DNA of 48,170 nt from Christensenella sp. UBA6420 (GTDB lineage Bacteria > Bacillota > Clostridia > Christensenellales > DTU072), in contig DJPE01000014.1 of assembly GCA_002439705.1 (NCBI GenBank), positions 321 to 48,490 of the forward strand, given 5' to 3'. Positions 34,093-41,605 of the stretch are shown one piece after another (within the stretch, counting starts at the first letter, position 1; each line of letters begins with the position of its first letter). The notes under the pieces were generated by a model, which was given only the letters and a program-made list of their open reading frames with translations, made no database searches and was not told where the DNA came from. A program made the translations under genes and the position numbers.

Positions 34093-34611
34093 CTATTTAA
34101 TCTGAATATTTCTATGCGTTTCCACGATTGCTCCCGTAACCGCTTCTCCCGCTTTAATAGCTTTCTTAATCGCCGCAAGGTCGGGTTTCTTTTCAAGTTT
34201 AGTTATCACGTATTGAGTGGGCAAGAGTTCTTCGTCGTATACGTTCACGCTTTGGCTATTTCGGAACGATACGGCGTGTTTCGCGTTTTCGAAACGGTCG
34301 CGCCCGGCAAAAGCAAGCGCTTCACTTAGATACGCTTTAAGGCTTTCTATCTTCTTCTCTTTCGCTTTTCTTCGTTCGGCAAGGGCTTTTTCTTGCTCTT
34401 TAAGCGCGTTAACCAAAACGGAAAGGTTTTTTACGTAGCTTACGATATTGTCTACTTTCGTATCGAAAGACACGTTAAGTTCTTGCAAATATTCGTCCAC
34501 TTTGATTTGGTCGATTTCACCGTCTTCGTTTATGCAACGTTCGGTAAAACCTTGTTCAAAAATTGTATTCATTTCGTTAGAAATTTGAAAGAGTGTAAAA
34601 TCATTATTCAT
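34093..34611 (-). CDS. Siphovirus Gp157-like protein
   Basis: 172 residues, helical, with a long coiled coil (ALKEQEKALAERRKAKEKKI) and the family-typical second half (SVNVYDEELLPTQYV, then KKAIKAGEAVTGA). Gp157 family members occur in recombination clusters of Gram-positive phages, and the streptococcal one can give phage resistance from a plasmid. Exact job unknown. Start overlaps the stop of the previous gene. Confidence 0.8.
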   Translation of the reverse strand: MNNDFTLFQISNEMNTIFEQGFTERCINEDGEIDQIKVDEYLQELNVSFDTKVDNIVSYVKNLSVLVNALKEQEKALAERRKAKEKKIESLKAYLSEALAFAGRDRFENAKHAVSFRNSQSVNVYDEELLPTQYVITKLEKKPDLAAIKKAIKAGEAVTGAIVETHRNIQIK

Positions 34612-35066
34612 ATAGCTTTCTCCTTTACGTATTCGGAAAATTCCGATAAATAAGTTTTTATATACGCCTTTAAGCGTTTATTTAAGTGTTCTGCGGCTTG
34701 CGGTATCGACACGGCTTCTTCCAAAGCGGTCACGAGAATTTCTTTTCGCTCCGCATCGTCTAAAAGAGTGTTTATAAGTTCGTCCGTAATTCCTTGTTCT
34801 TCGGTAAAATCAAGCGCTGTCGACAAGTCAGCCTTGTCGTTAAGACACTTTACGCAAATACCGTCGTAAACGTCGTCTTCGTCGTACCACTCGCCGCATT
34901 CTTCGCATTGTTTTGCCGCTACGAGGTCGGTGGAATGACAAAACGGACATTCGTCTTCGTAATCGTATCCGCTCGCCAAAGTATTCCCTCTTACTTCGTC
35001 GTATCTTCGGCTTTGCTCCGCTTCGCTTTCGGGAAAAGCCGTTTCGCAATTTCTACAAAAGTACAT
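34608..35066 (-). CDS. Zinc-ribbon phage protein
   Basis: 152 residues. Cys pairs CRNCETAF, CPFCHS, CEECGEWY and CVKC suggest two zinc-binding ribbons. The second half is acidic-helical. AGGAGG-type site GGAGGTATAA precedes the ATG. Common in gut-phage early operons; function unknown. Confidence 0.65.
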   Translation of the reverse strand: MYFCRNCETAFPESEAEQSRRYDEVRGNTLASGYDYEDECPFCHSTDLVAAKQCEECGEWYDEDDVYDGICVKCLNDKADLSTALDFTEEQGITDELINTLLDDAERKEILVTALEEAVSIPQAAEHLNKRLKAYIKTYLSEFSEYVKEKAI

Positions 35067-35123
35067 TTATACCTCCGATGTTTTTCTTATTCGCTCTACG
35101 CTACGTTCCGTTAATTAAAGTTT

Positions 35124-35258
35124 TTAGTCTTTCTCCGTCCCTTCCGTATCGGCATACGTCGGCTTTTTCCTTAACGGCGCTGCCTTCCGTAGTTTTGCAA
35201 AAGCGATAGACAAAGCTAAAATTTCAAATATCGTTATAAATATAAGTACGAGTTTCAT
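35124..35258 (-). CDS. Small single-helix membrane protein
   Basis: 44 residues: KLVLIFITIFEILALSIAFA is one hydrophobic helix at the N-terminus, then a basic, polar tail (KLRKAAPLRKKPTYADTEG). The ATG is part of an ATGA overlap with the stop of the gene before. Too short for homology calls. Confidence 0.5.
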   Translation of the reverse strand: MKLVLIFITIFEILALSIAFAKLRKAAPLRKKPTYADTEGTEKD

Positions 35259-35356
35259 TTGTGCATTTTCTCAAACAACACGGCTACCATTACTCCAAGC
35301 GCAATTTCTACGCTTCCGCCGAGAATAACTAATAGCACGTAAAGAACTATCCGCAT
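35255..35356 (-). CDS. Very small membrane protein
   Basis: 33 residues, nearly all hydrophobic (IVLYVLLVILGGSVEIALG then MVAVLFEKMHK). The start uses the TAATG overlap with the upstream gene and the stop an ATGA overlap with the next, which supports translation. Unknown role. Confidence 0.45.
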   Translation of the reverse strand: MRIVLYVLLVILGGSVEIALGVMVAVLFEKMHK

Positions 35357-35610
35357 TACTTCACCCCATCGTACGTTGCGAAGTATTCCGCCATAAGTTC
35401 TTGTCTGCGTTTCTCAGCTCTTTCATACTTCGCGATTTTCCTTGCTTCTTCTGCATATTCGGGATAGAAAATTCGACGGGCTTCAAGTTGAACTTCAATA
35501 TTGTTCTCCGGGCGAATAATGCGACCGTTACGGAGCAATTCTTCCTCGCTCATTACCGTACCGTCTGCAAATTCGCACGTAATATTAAGTTGTCTTACAC
35601 GCTTTTTCAT
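35356..35610 (-). CDS. Small charged phage protein, unknown
   Basis: 84 residues with a beta N-terminus (VRQLNITCEFADGTVMS) and a helical, basic second half rich in Glu, Arg and Lys (EEARKIAKYERAEKRRQEL). No family recognised. Early operon, downstream of the Cro-like gene. Confidence 0.6.
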   Translation of the reverse strand: MKKRVRQLNITCEFADGTVMSEEELLRNGRIIRPENNIEVQLEARRIFYPEYAEEARKIAKYERAEKRRQELMAEYFATYDGVK

Positions 35611-35657
35611 TGTTTCTCCGTTTTGTTTTCTATATGCCGTCCTATGCGTTTACGTTC

Positions 35658-35852
35658 CTATTTCTTGAAAAGATATTCGAGGGTTAAGTCCGGGAAGTAA
35701 GTTTCGCGTATTTTAAACATTTCTCCGGACTTAAATTCACTTTTACCGAGCATTTTTAGATTAAGTCCGCGTCCCGTGATATTAAGCAACTTTGCTAATT
35801 CCGTTTGAGTAATCTTTCGTTCTTTTAGTTCCGAATATAAATTCTTATACAT
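35658..35852 (-). CDS. Cro-like HTH regulator
   Basis: 64 residues of small HTH repressor type (LKERKITQTELAKLL then NITGRGLNLKML). ATG 35852 is chosen because GGAG stands 9 bp upstream; an alternative TTG codon five residues earlier is less likely. It overlaps the end of the hexapeptide gene. Probably the lytic-side switch acting on operators at 36684-36725. Confidence 0.75.
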   Translation of the reverse strand: MYKNLYSELKERKITQTELAKLLNITGRGLNLKMLGKSEFKSGEMFKIRETYFPDLTLEYLFKK

Positions 35853-36648
35853 TTTCTTTAACTCCAAAGTGTATTTTTATAAGCTCAATAAGAGCCTTGT
35901 ATTCCCTTCCGTATACGTTATTTGCGTGTGTTTCCTCTACTTTTGCGGCGAATTCATTAAGCTCGCCCGTAAAGCAACCGCAATTTACACTTAGTCCGCC
36001 ACTTTTGTTTTTAAATACAGTCGTTGTATCAATTCTTGAACCCATATTGGTAATCCAAAGAATATCGGCATCACGACAAACAAAAGCATCTCCACAAACC
36101 TTGGCATCACCGTGAACAGAACCACAGGCACGCACCCAAGCCTCACCGCAAACCTTGGCATTCCCATAAATCTGGGCATTGCCACAAATCCAAGCATTAC
36201 CGCAAATCTTAGCCTCACCGTGAACCCAAGCATCGCCGTGAACCAGAGCATAGCCGCAAACTTGAGCATTTCCGTAAACCCAAGCACTACCGAAAACCTT
36301 AGCATCTCCGTGAACCAATGCACTGCCGTAAACCCGAACAGTCTCGAAAACATGAGCATTGCCGCAAACTTGGGCATCTCCGTAAATTTGCGCGTTGTCA
36401 TAGACTTGAGAATTACTATAAACCCAAGCGTTGTCTCGAACCTTGGCATCACCATAAACCTTGGCATTGTCGTAAACTTTGGCATTGTCGTAAACCCAAG
36501 CATTGCCATATTGCGAAAGATTCTCTTCTTTCTCTATCCATCCGCCTAAATCGCCTTTCTTTACGTTGCCAAAGTCCCTGAGTGCTTCTATCTGATAGAA
36601 CGTGTGTCCGAGCCATACTTTTTTGTTTTCCGTTAAACGATATTTCAT
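35845..36648 (-). CDS. Hexapeptide-repeat left-handed beta-helix protein
   Basis: 267 residues. From about residue 45 to 205 there are over 25 six-residue turns of type V-Y-G/D-N/D-A-K/Q (VYGDAKV, VCGNAHV, VHGDAKV), the pattern of a left-handed beta-helix. A 45-residue cap (VWLGHTFYQIEALRDFG... GGWIEKEENLS) precedes and an alpha/beta tail follows. It is the first gene after the early promoter. The fold is rigid and often trimeric; no acyltransferase catalytic motif is seen. YdcK-like proteins and beta-helical DNA mimics are possible comparisons. Confidence 0.75.
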   Translation of the reverse strand: MKYRLTENKKVWLGHTFYQIEALRDFGNVKKGDLGGWIEKEENLSQYGNAWVYDNAKVYDNAKVYGDAKVRDNAWVYSNSQVYDNAQIYGDAQVCGNAHVFETVRVYGSALVHGDAKVFGSAWVYGNAQVCGYALVHGDAWVHGEAKICGNAWICGNAQIYGNAKVCGEAWVRACGSVHGDAKVCGDAFVCRDADILWITNMGSRIDTTTVFKNKSGGLSVNCGCFTGELNEFAAKVEETHANNVYGREYKALIELIKIHFGVKENV

Positions 36649-36683
36649 CTTACTTTCTCCTTTATGTTTTGGAAATTTTAATA

Positions 36684-36778
36684 TCCAAATTTGGAAATCA
36701 ACTATAGTATATATCCAAGTTTGGAAGATGTCAAGAGTTTTTTTGAAAAATTCTTTACTTTTTGGAAATTATATTCCA
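36684..36778. promoter_or_regulatory. Repressor operators O1-O3
   Basis: TCCAAATTTGGA (36684-36695, perfect palindrome) and TCCAAGTTTGGA (36714-36725) are 30 bp apart centre to centre, about three helical turns. A third, looser inverted repeat (TGGAA...TTCCA, 36763-36778) lies nearer to the repressor start. O2 occupies the spacer of the early promoter, and O1 covers its start site, so binding there would block leftward early transcription. O3 could control the repressors themselves. Confidence 0.75.
36706..36734 (-). promoter_or_regulatory. Early leftward promoter
   Basis: TTGACA (36734-36729), a 17-bp spacer and TATACT (36711-36706) on the minus strand, nearly consensus. The transcript would start near 36699, 50 bp before the hexapeptide gene, whose ribosome site is AAAGGAG. 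Operator O2 lies in the spacer. Confidence 0.85.
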
Positions 36779-36811
36779 TACTAAACATAATCTATCTATG
36801 AAGGTAAATTA

Positions 36812-37108
36812 ATGGAAATAATTGAAATTAAAAAATATCTCAAAGACAATAAAATTACTTACGAAAAGTTGAGCGAACTATCCCAAGTTCCTTTAAACAC
36901 ATTAAAAAACATATTCAGCGGTCGTACGCCGACTCCCCGCATAGATACCATTCAATCCATCGAAAAAGCTCTCGGTTTGGATAACAACTCTTCTTCTGCC
37001 GCTAATACCATAAATACAGAGTTGCTTAATCTTATTCCACTGCTTACTCCTCAACAAGTTGAACAAACTGTCGACTTCGTTAAATTCTTACTTTCTAAAA
37101 ACTCTTGA
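36812..37108 (+). CDS. HTH repressor paralogue 1 (no protease domain)
   Basis: 98 residues. HTH of the Xre/Cro type (IKKYLKDNKITYEKLSELS, then VPLNTLKNIFSGRTPTPRID), followed by a short helical tail. Its HTH is closely related to those of the next two genes. Without the S24 domain it cannot be cleaved in the SOS response. An operator-like repeat lies 34 bp upstream. Confidence 0.75.
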   Translation: MEIIEIKKYLKDNKITYEKLSELSQVPLNTLKNIFSGRTPTPRIDTIQSIEKALGLDNNSSSAANTINTELLNLIPLLTPQQVEQTVDFVKFLLSKNS

Positions 37109-37129
37109 CGTAGAAAAATTCTTTACTTT

Positions 37130-37447
37130 ATGGAAATAATTGAAATAAAAAAATATCTTAAAAACAATAAAATAACTTACAAAAAGTTGAGTGCCTTATC
37201 AGGTATCCCACTCACTACTCTTAAATATATATTCAGCGGTCGTACTTCAACCCCACGTATAGACACCATTCAGGCCATCGAAAAAGCTCTTAATTTTGAT
37301 AATCAGCGGGCTAAAATTGAACCTAATTTTATCTCCGACAAACAGCGTCTTCATTACCTTATAGAACAACTTCCCGACGAACTCGTTCTCCAAGTCTGTG
37401 ATTACATTTATTTTTTGCTTTCAAAAAATTCTCTATATAAACTTTAA
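37130..37447 (+). CDS. HTH repressor paralogue 2 (no protease domain)
   Basis: 105 residues. The first about 60 residues closely follow paralogue 1, and the DNA ahead of both genes also shares a stretch (AAAAATTCTTTACTTT). The C-terminal half differs. This points to tandem duplication. No good ribosome site is seen before ATG 37130. Confidence 0.72.
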   Translation: MEIIEIKKYLKNNKITYKKLSALSGIPLTTLKYIFSGRTSTPRIDTIQAIEKALNFDNQRAKIEPNFISDKQRLHYLIEQLPDELVLQVCDYIYFLLSKNSLYKL

Positions 37448-37462
37448 AGGAGCTAATTCCAT

Positions 37463-38062
37463 ATGGATATAACATTAATAAAAAAACATTTAAAAGCTAA
37501 TAAAATAACCTATGCTGAATTATCTGAAATGTCTGGCGTTCCTATTCAAACCATACAAAAAGTCTTCTCCGGCAATACTAAACATCCCCGCATAGACACC
37601 ATTCAGTCCATAGAGAAAGCTCTCGGTCTGGATAAGTCGTTCAGTATTTACGATATCCCCGGCATAGAACCTTTACCCGAATTCCGCTCGGTTCCTCTCG
37701 TCGGAACCATCGCTTGCGGCACGCCGACACTCGCAGAAGAGAATATCGAAGAATACGTCAAAATGAGCGACAACGTACGCGCCGATTTTGCTTTACGCTG
37801 CAAGGGCGACAGTATGATTAACGCTCGTATATTCGACGGTGATATCGTATTTATCAGACAGCAACCCGACGTCGAAAACGGCGAGATAGCAGCCGTTCTT
37901 ATAGAGAACGAAGCAACGCTTAAGCGCATATATAAATACGGCTCACGCCTTGAACTGCGCGCTGAAAATCCTACGTTTGCTCCGCTCAATTTCGAGGGCG
38001 AACAACTAAATGAAATTCGCATACTCGGAAAAGCCGTTGCTTTCATATCAACGGTTAGATAA
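37463..38062 (+). CDS. CI-type repressor with HTH and S24 self-cleavage domain
   Basis: 199 residues. HTH at about 8-45 (YAELSEMSGVPIQTIQKVF then SGNTKHPRID). The S24/LexA-like domain starts near 75, with a probable cleavage site at Cys85-Gly86 (TIACGTP), catalytic Ser117 (CKGDSMI) and Lys154 (TLKRIYK). AAAGGAG precedes the ATG. RecA-triggered self-cleavage would release the early promoter. Shares its HTH with the two upstream paralogues. Confidence 0.9.
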   Translation: MDITLIKKHLKANKITYAELSEMSGVPIQTIQKVFSGNTKHPRIDTIQSIEKALGLDKSFSIYDIPGIEPLPEFRSVPLVGTIACGTPTLAEENIEEYVKMSDNVRADFALRCKGDSMINARIFDGDIVFIRQQPDVENGEIAAVLIENEATLKRIYKYGSRLELRAENPTFAPLNFEGEQLNEIRILGKAVAFISTVR

Positions 38063-38070
38063 ACATTAAA

Positions 38071-38104
38071 TTGACAACAAGTATAATGTACGCTATAATG
38101 TACA
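38071..38104 (+). promoter_or_regulatory. Consensus promoter with YefM-type operators
   Basis: TTGACA (38071-38076), a 17-bp spacer and TATAAT (38094-38099). Hexamers TGTACG (38087-38092) and TGTACA (38099-38104) stand 12 bp apart, the spacing and sequence of known YefM/YoeB operators. They overlap the spacer and the -10, so the complex can repress its own promoter. Confidence 0.85.
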
Positions 38105-38131
38105 TAGAATAAATATAGGAGGTAATATATT

Positions 38132-38386
38132 ATGTCTATAACTAACGCAACGACTTTACGCAAGAGTCTATTTAGCTATTTGGATGCGGCAGCTGTAAAC
38201 GATGAAAAGATAATCGTGACGACAAAAAACGGAAATGCGGCTATTGTAAGCGAAGAATACCTGCGTAATTTAGAAGAAACTTGTTACCTTTATTCTATAC
38301 CGGGCGTCCGTGATAGCATTATCGAAGGCGTAAACACGCCTTTGTCAGAATGCTCGCAGATCGATTGGAAAAAGGTGCTGAAATGA
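38132..38386 (+). CDS. yefM: YefM/Phd-family antitoxin
   Basis: 84 residues. The N-terminal DNA-binding part (ITNATTLRKSLFSYLDAAA then IIVTTKNGNAAIVSEEYL) is typical of Phd/YefM, and a helical tail (LYSIPGVRDSIIEG) neutralises the toxin. GGAGG precedes the ATG. Forms a pair with the next gene, with ATGA overlap, and binds the operators at 38087-38104. Confidence 0.88.
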   Translation: MSITNATTLRKSLFSYLDAAAVNDEKIIVTTKNGNAAIVSEEYLRNLEETCYLYSIPGVRDSIIEGVNTPLSECSQIDWKKVLK

Positions 38387-38643
38387 GCTATACCATATTA
38401 TTCACAAAACAAGGAGAAAAGGACTTATTAAAAATAGCTCAAAGTAATTTTAAGTCAAAAGCATCCAGGCTTTTGGCTGTTCTTGAAGAAGATCCTTATT
38501 CTCCGCCTTGTGAAAAACTAATAAATTTAGATTCTACATTTTCGAGACGTATAAACATTCAACATAGACTCGTTTACAAAGTCTACGAAGAGGAAAAAAT
38601 CGTCGTAATTATACGAATGTGGACTCATTACAGTGACAATTAA
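38383..38643 (+). CDS. yoeB: YoeB-type mRNA interferase toxin
   Basis: 86 residues. RelE/YoeB fold with conserved SRRINIQHRLVYKVY (Arg62) and the C-terminal RMWTHY (His82, Tyr83); Glu44 corresponds to the catalytic glutamate. YoeB cuts mRNA at the ribosome. ATG 38383 overlaps the antitoxin stop. It likely stabilises the prophage in the population; normal length. Confidence 0.87.
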   Translation: MSYTILFTKQGEKDLLKIAQSNFKSKASRLLAVLEEDPYSPPCEKLINLDSTFSRRINIQHRLVYKVYEEEKIVVIIRMWTHYSDN

Positions 38644-38650
38644 TTCGGGA

Positions 38651-40051
38651 ATGAATGCTGCACTATATATTCGCGTATCTACGCTTGAACAAGCAACAAA
38701 AGGATATTCTCTCGAAGCGCAACGAGAGAGACTTGAAGCATACGCAAAAAGCCAAAACTACGAGATAACGGGCGTATACACCGACGACGGTTATTCGGGC
38801 AAAAACTTATACCGCCCCGCTATCGAGCGACTGATAGAGCACGTTAAACTCGGACTAATCAACGTCGTACTCGTATACAAGCTTGACCGTTTAACGCGTA
38901 GAGTCCGCGACGTACTCGAACTCGTAGAAGACGTTTTCGCGCCTAACAACGTTCAACTTTATTCTTTACAGGAAAATATCGACGTTTCATCGCCTTTCGG
39001 CCGCGCGGCGTTAAAACTCAACGCTACGTTCTCGGAACTTGAAAGAGAAACTATCGTCGAGCGTATGATTATGGGAAAAGAACAAGCCGTAAAACAAGGT
39101 AAGTATCTTTGCCCAGGTAAAGTTGCGCCTTTCGGTTACGTCCGCAACGCCGAGACGAAACAATTCGATATCGACCCCGTCCGCGCTGATATGGTAATAA
39201 AAATATTCGACCTTTACATACAAGGTTATTCCTTTCGAAAATTGTACGATTATTGTAAAGCGAATTTCAACGATTCGTATTTCAATAATCCTATGTGCTG
39301 TAAAAGTATTATTAATCGTACTATGTACACCGGATTTTTCACTTATAAAGGCGAGCTTTATAAAGGAACGAATTACTCCCCTATTATATCCTACGACACA
39401 TATCTCCAAGCGCAGGCTAAAAAAGACGCCAATAAAAGCGTACGCACACGCTCAACTTCTCCCTATCTGCTGACGGGACTTATCTATTGCGCTCAATGCG
39501 GAAATCGTTACGTCGGCAAAACTTATAAACATAACGAAGGGACCAAAGAATACGTTTATCGCGCGTACGGTTGTGCAGCGCGAGTAAAGAACGATAAGGA
39601 CTATCACCCTGCCAAATGCACTAACTATATACACACGGCGGAAGACCTTGAAAAAAGAGTAATCGACGTAATGAAGTCGTTGCAATTCGATGGGTTCGTC
39701 GCAGGAAAATACGTATCCGGCAAAATCGAAAACGTACGCATCGCTATATCTGAATTAAAAGAGAAAAAGGAAAAGTTACTCGATTTATACCTAAGCGATA
39801 TAATAGACAAAAATAGCTATGCAAAGAAAACGTCTGATATAGATAAAGAAATCGAAAAAAATGAAATTATAATAAAAGAAGAAGAAAAACGCGTTAAAGA
39901 AACGCCCACTATAACCATCGACTATTTGAAAGAACAAAGAAACCGCTTTGACGATATGTCGCAAACAGAAAAACGCAAATTTATGGCGGTTATTATAGAT
40001 AAGATAATTCTTAACGGCAACGATATTGTCGTAAAATTCAAAGTTAAATAA
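38651..40051 (+). CDS. Large serine recombinase (phage integrase)
   Basis: 466 residues from ATG 38651; an in-frame GTG at 38633 overlaps the yoeB end. The resolvase domain has ALYIRVSTLEQ (Ser10), LVYKLDRLTR and FSELERETIVERM. The recombinase domain follows, then a zinc ribbon (YCAQCGNR ... CTNYI) and a coiled coil (about 365-420). It cuts the core and joins attP to attB. The gene ends 32 bp from the attR core, as usual for such elements. No directionality factor is identified. Confidence 0.93.
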   Translation: MNAALYIRVSTLEQATKGYSLEAQRERLEAYAKSQNYEITGVYTDDGYSGKNLYRPAIERLIEHVKLGLINVVLVYKLDRLTRRVRDVLELVEDVFAPNNVQLYSLQENIDVSSPFGRAALKLNATFSELERETIVERMIMGKEQAVKQGKYLCPGKVAPFGYVRNAETKQFDIDPVRADMVIKIFDLYIQGYSFRKLYDYCKANFNDSYFNNPMCCKSIINRTMYTGFFTYKGELYKGTNYSPIISYDTYLQAQAKKDANKSVRTRSTSPYLLTGLIYCAQCGNRYVGKTYKHNEGTKEYVYRAYGCAARVKNDKDYHPAKCTNYIHTAEDLEKRVIDVMKSLQFDGFVAGKYVSGKIENVRIAISELKEKKEKLLDLYLSDIIDKNSYAKKTSDIDKEIEKNEIIIKEEEKRVKETPTITIDYLKEQRNRFDDMSQTEKRKFMAVIIDKIILNGNDIVVKFKVK

Positions 40052-40082
40052 TTTTTTCTTAATTTTTTTCACGAACCTAAAA

Positions 40083-40096
40083 GAAGTAGCCGTATA
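40083..40096 (+). other. attR core
   Basis: GAAGTAGCCGTATA, matching attL at 7662-7675 except one base; identical 9-bp core is 40088-40096. Host coding sequence resumes right after it, in the frame of the 5' half. Confidence 0.85.
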
Positions 40097-40817
40097 CGTA
40101 AAGACCGGCGGCAGCAACAACTATCCCGTAGTATTCGGGCAGCTCACTAAATGCGACGGGGCTTTTCTTATAGGCAGGAAAGCCGAACCCGATTTCAAAT
40201 GGACCGACCTTAAAGGAAAAGAAATAATAGGCGGCAGAAAAGGCGGTATGCCCGCAATGAGTCTCGAACACGCGCTTAACAAAAACAATCTCGTCGTAGG
40301 CACCGACCTTAATCTTAATTACGACGTACAGTTCGACCTTATTACGGCGGCGTTCGAAGGCGGAACCGGCGACTACTGCACTATGTTCGAACCGAACGCA
40401 AGTCAGTACGAAGCTCTCGGCAAAGGCTATATCGTGGCAAGCGTAGGCAAAGAAGCGGGAGAAATCCCCTACACTTGCTTTATGGCGACCAAGGAATATA
40501 TAGCGGCTAATCCCGAAAAAATAACGGGATTTATGAAAGCCGTGATAAAGGGTATCGACTTCGTAATCAACGGTAATCCCGACGAAATAGCCGAAGCGTT
40601 GAAGCCGAGTTTCCCTACGACCGACGACGCTCTTCTTAAAAAATCCGTCGAAAGCTACAAGGCGATAAACGCGTATATGACCAACCCCGTAATGACCGAA
40701 GAATCTTTCGAACACATGCTCGATATTCTCGAAGAAAGCGGCAGCATAACGCAGAGAATAGCTTTCTCCGACGTAATCGACAATTCGATAGCGGAAAAAA
40801 TACTTGCGGAAAAATAA
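40095..40817 (+). pseudogene. 3' half of ABC substrate-binding lipoprotein gene
   Basis: Codons for about 240 residues in the frame of the 5' half: YVKTGGSNNYPVVFGQLT, FKWTDLKGKEIIGGRKGG, FEGGTGDYCTMFEPNA, then the usual C-terminal helices. No start codon with a ribosome site stands near attR; the first ATG is at 40248. A separate product would lack the lipoprotein anchor. Excision of the prophage would restore a whole gene of 333 codons. Confidence 0.9.
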
Positions 40818-40846
40818 CTAACGTAACTTTTACAAAAGGAGTCAAG

Positions 40847-41605
40847 ATGATACTGCAAATAGAAAATTTATCCTTCACTTACCACAGTAAGGATACGGAA
40901 ACGAAAGCGGTAGACGATATGAACTTCTCGGTAAACGAGGGAGAATTCTTGGGAATAGTCGGTCCGTCCGGTTGCGGCAAGACCACTATTCTCAATCTTC
41001 TCGCAGGAATAGAAACCCCTTCGTCGGGACGATTACTTCTGCGGGGAGAACCCCTTTCGTCGAAGGAACACGAAATAGCGTTGATGCCGCAACGAGACCA
41101 ACTCTTCGAATGGAGAACGATAGAAAAAAACGTTTTTCTCGGATTGGAAATTCTGAAAAAGAGCACACCCGAAAACAAGGCTTACGGCAGAGAGCTGCTC
41201 GAAAAATACGGGCTTAAAGACTTTCTTAAAAAACACCCGTCTGAGCTGTCGGGCGGTATGCGTCAGAGAGCGGCTCTGATAAGGACTCTCGTCACCGCCC
41301 CGTCGGTACTCCTGCTCGACGAACCCTTCTCGGCTCTCGACTTTCAGACGCGGCTTAACGTTTGCGATGACGTTCACTCCATCATAAAACAGGAAAAAAA
41401 GACCGCCTTGCTCGTGTCGCACGACATCAACGAAAGTATCTCGCTGTGCGACAGGATAATCGTTCTTACAGCTCGTCCCGCAAAGATTAAAGCCGACATT
41501 AAGGTGGACTTAGACAAATCGCTTACTCCTTTGCAACGCAGAGAGAGTCCGCGTTTTTCTAAATATTTCGAAGAAATATGGCGTCTCCTGGAGGTGCGAA
41601 AATGA
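40847..41605 (+). CDS. ABC transporter ATP-binding protein (NitT/TauT type)
   Basis: 252 residues. Walker A GPSGCGKTT, Q-loop MPQRDQLFEW, signature ELSGGMRQR, Walker B LLLDEPFSALD and H-loop LVSHD. Energises the transporter whose binding protein is split by the prophage. GGAG precedes the ATG. The permease start overlaps its stop. Confidence 0.94.
   Translation: MILQIENLSFTYHSKDTETKAVDDMNFSVNEGEFLGIVGPSGCGKTTILNLLAGIETPSSGRLLLRGEPLSSKEHEIALMPQRDQLFEWRTIEKNVFLGLEILKKSTPENKAYGRELLEKYGLKDFLKKHPSELSGGMRQRAALIRTLVTAPSVLLLDEPFSALDFQTRLNVCDDVHSIIKQEKKTALLVSHDINESISLCDRIIVLTARPAKIKADIKVDLDKSLTPLQRRESPRFSKYFEEIWRLLEVRK

Larger units (their letters stand above)
7667..40087. mobile_element. Complete temperate tailed-phage prophage, 32,421 bp
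   Basis: Bounded by attL and attR cores and splitting one host gene whose halves read on in the same frame. Contents in order from attR: serine integrase, TA pair, three repressors (plus strand), then a leftward early operon, replication genes, methyltransferase, packaging, head, short-tail, fibre and membrane-protein genes. Terminase, portal, capsid and connector genes all look intact, so it may be inducible. No tape measure, no recognisable endolysin and no excision-directionality factor were found. Phage morphology is therefore uncertain. Confidence 0.93.

Noticed and set aside
36100..36520. Short repeated units that could look like a CRISPR array
   Set aside because: Units are about 18 bp, degenerate and codon-periodic, coding for hexapeptide turns; no spacers.
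36112..36549. Plus-strand reading frame rich in NLGI/NPSI repeats
   Set aside because: Mirror image of the hexapeptide codons on the minus strand; no ribosome site.
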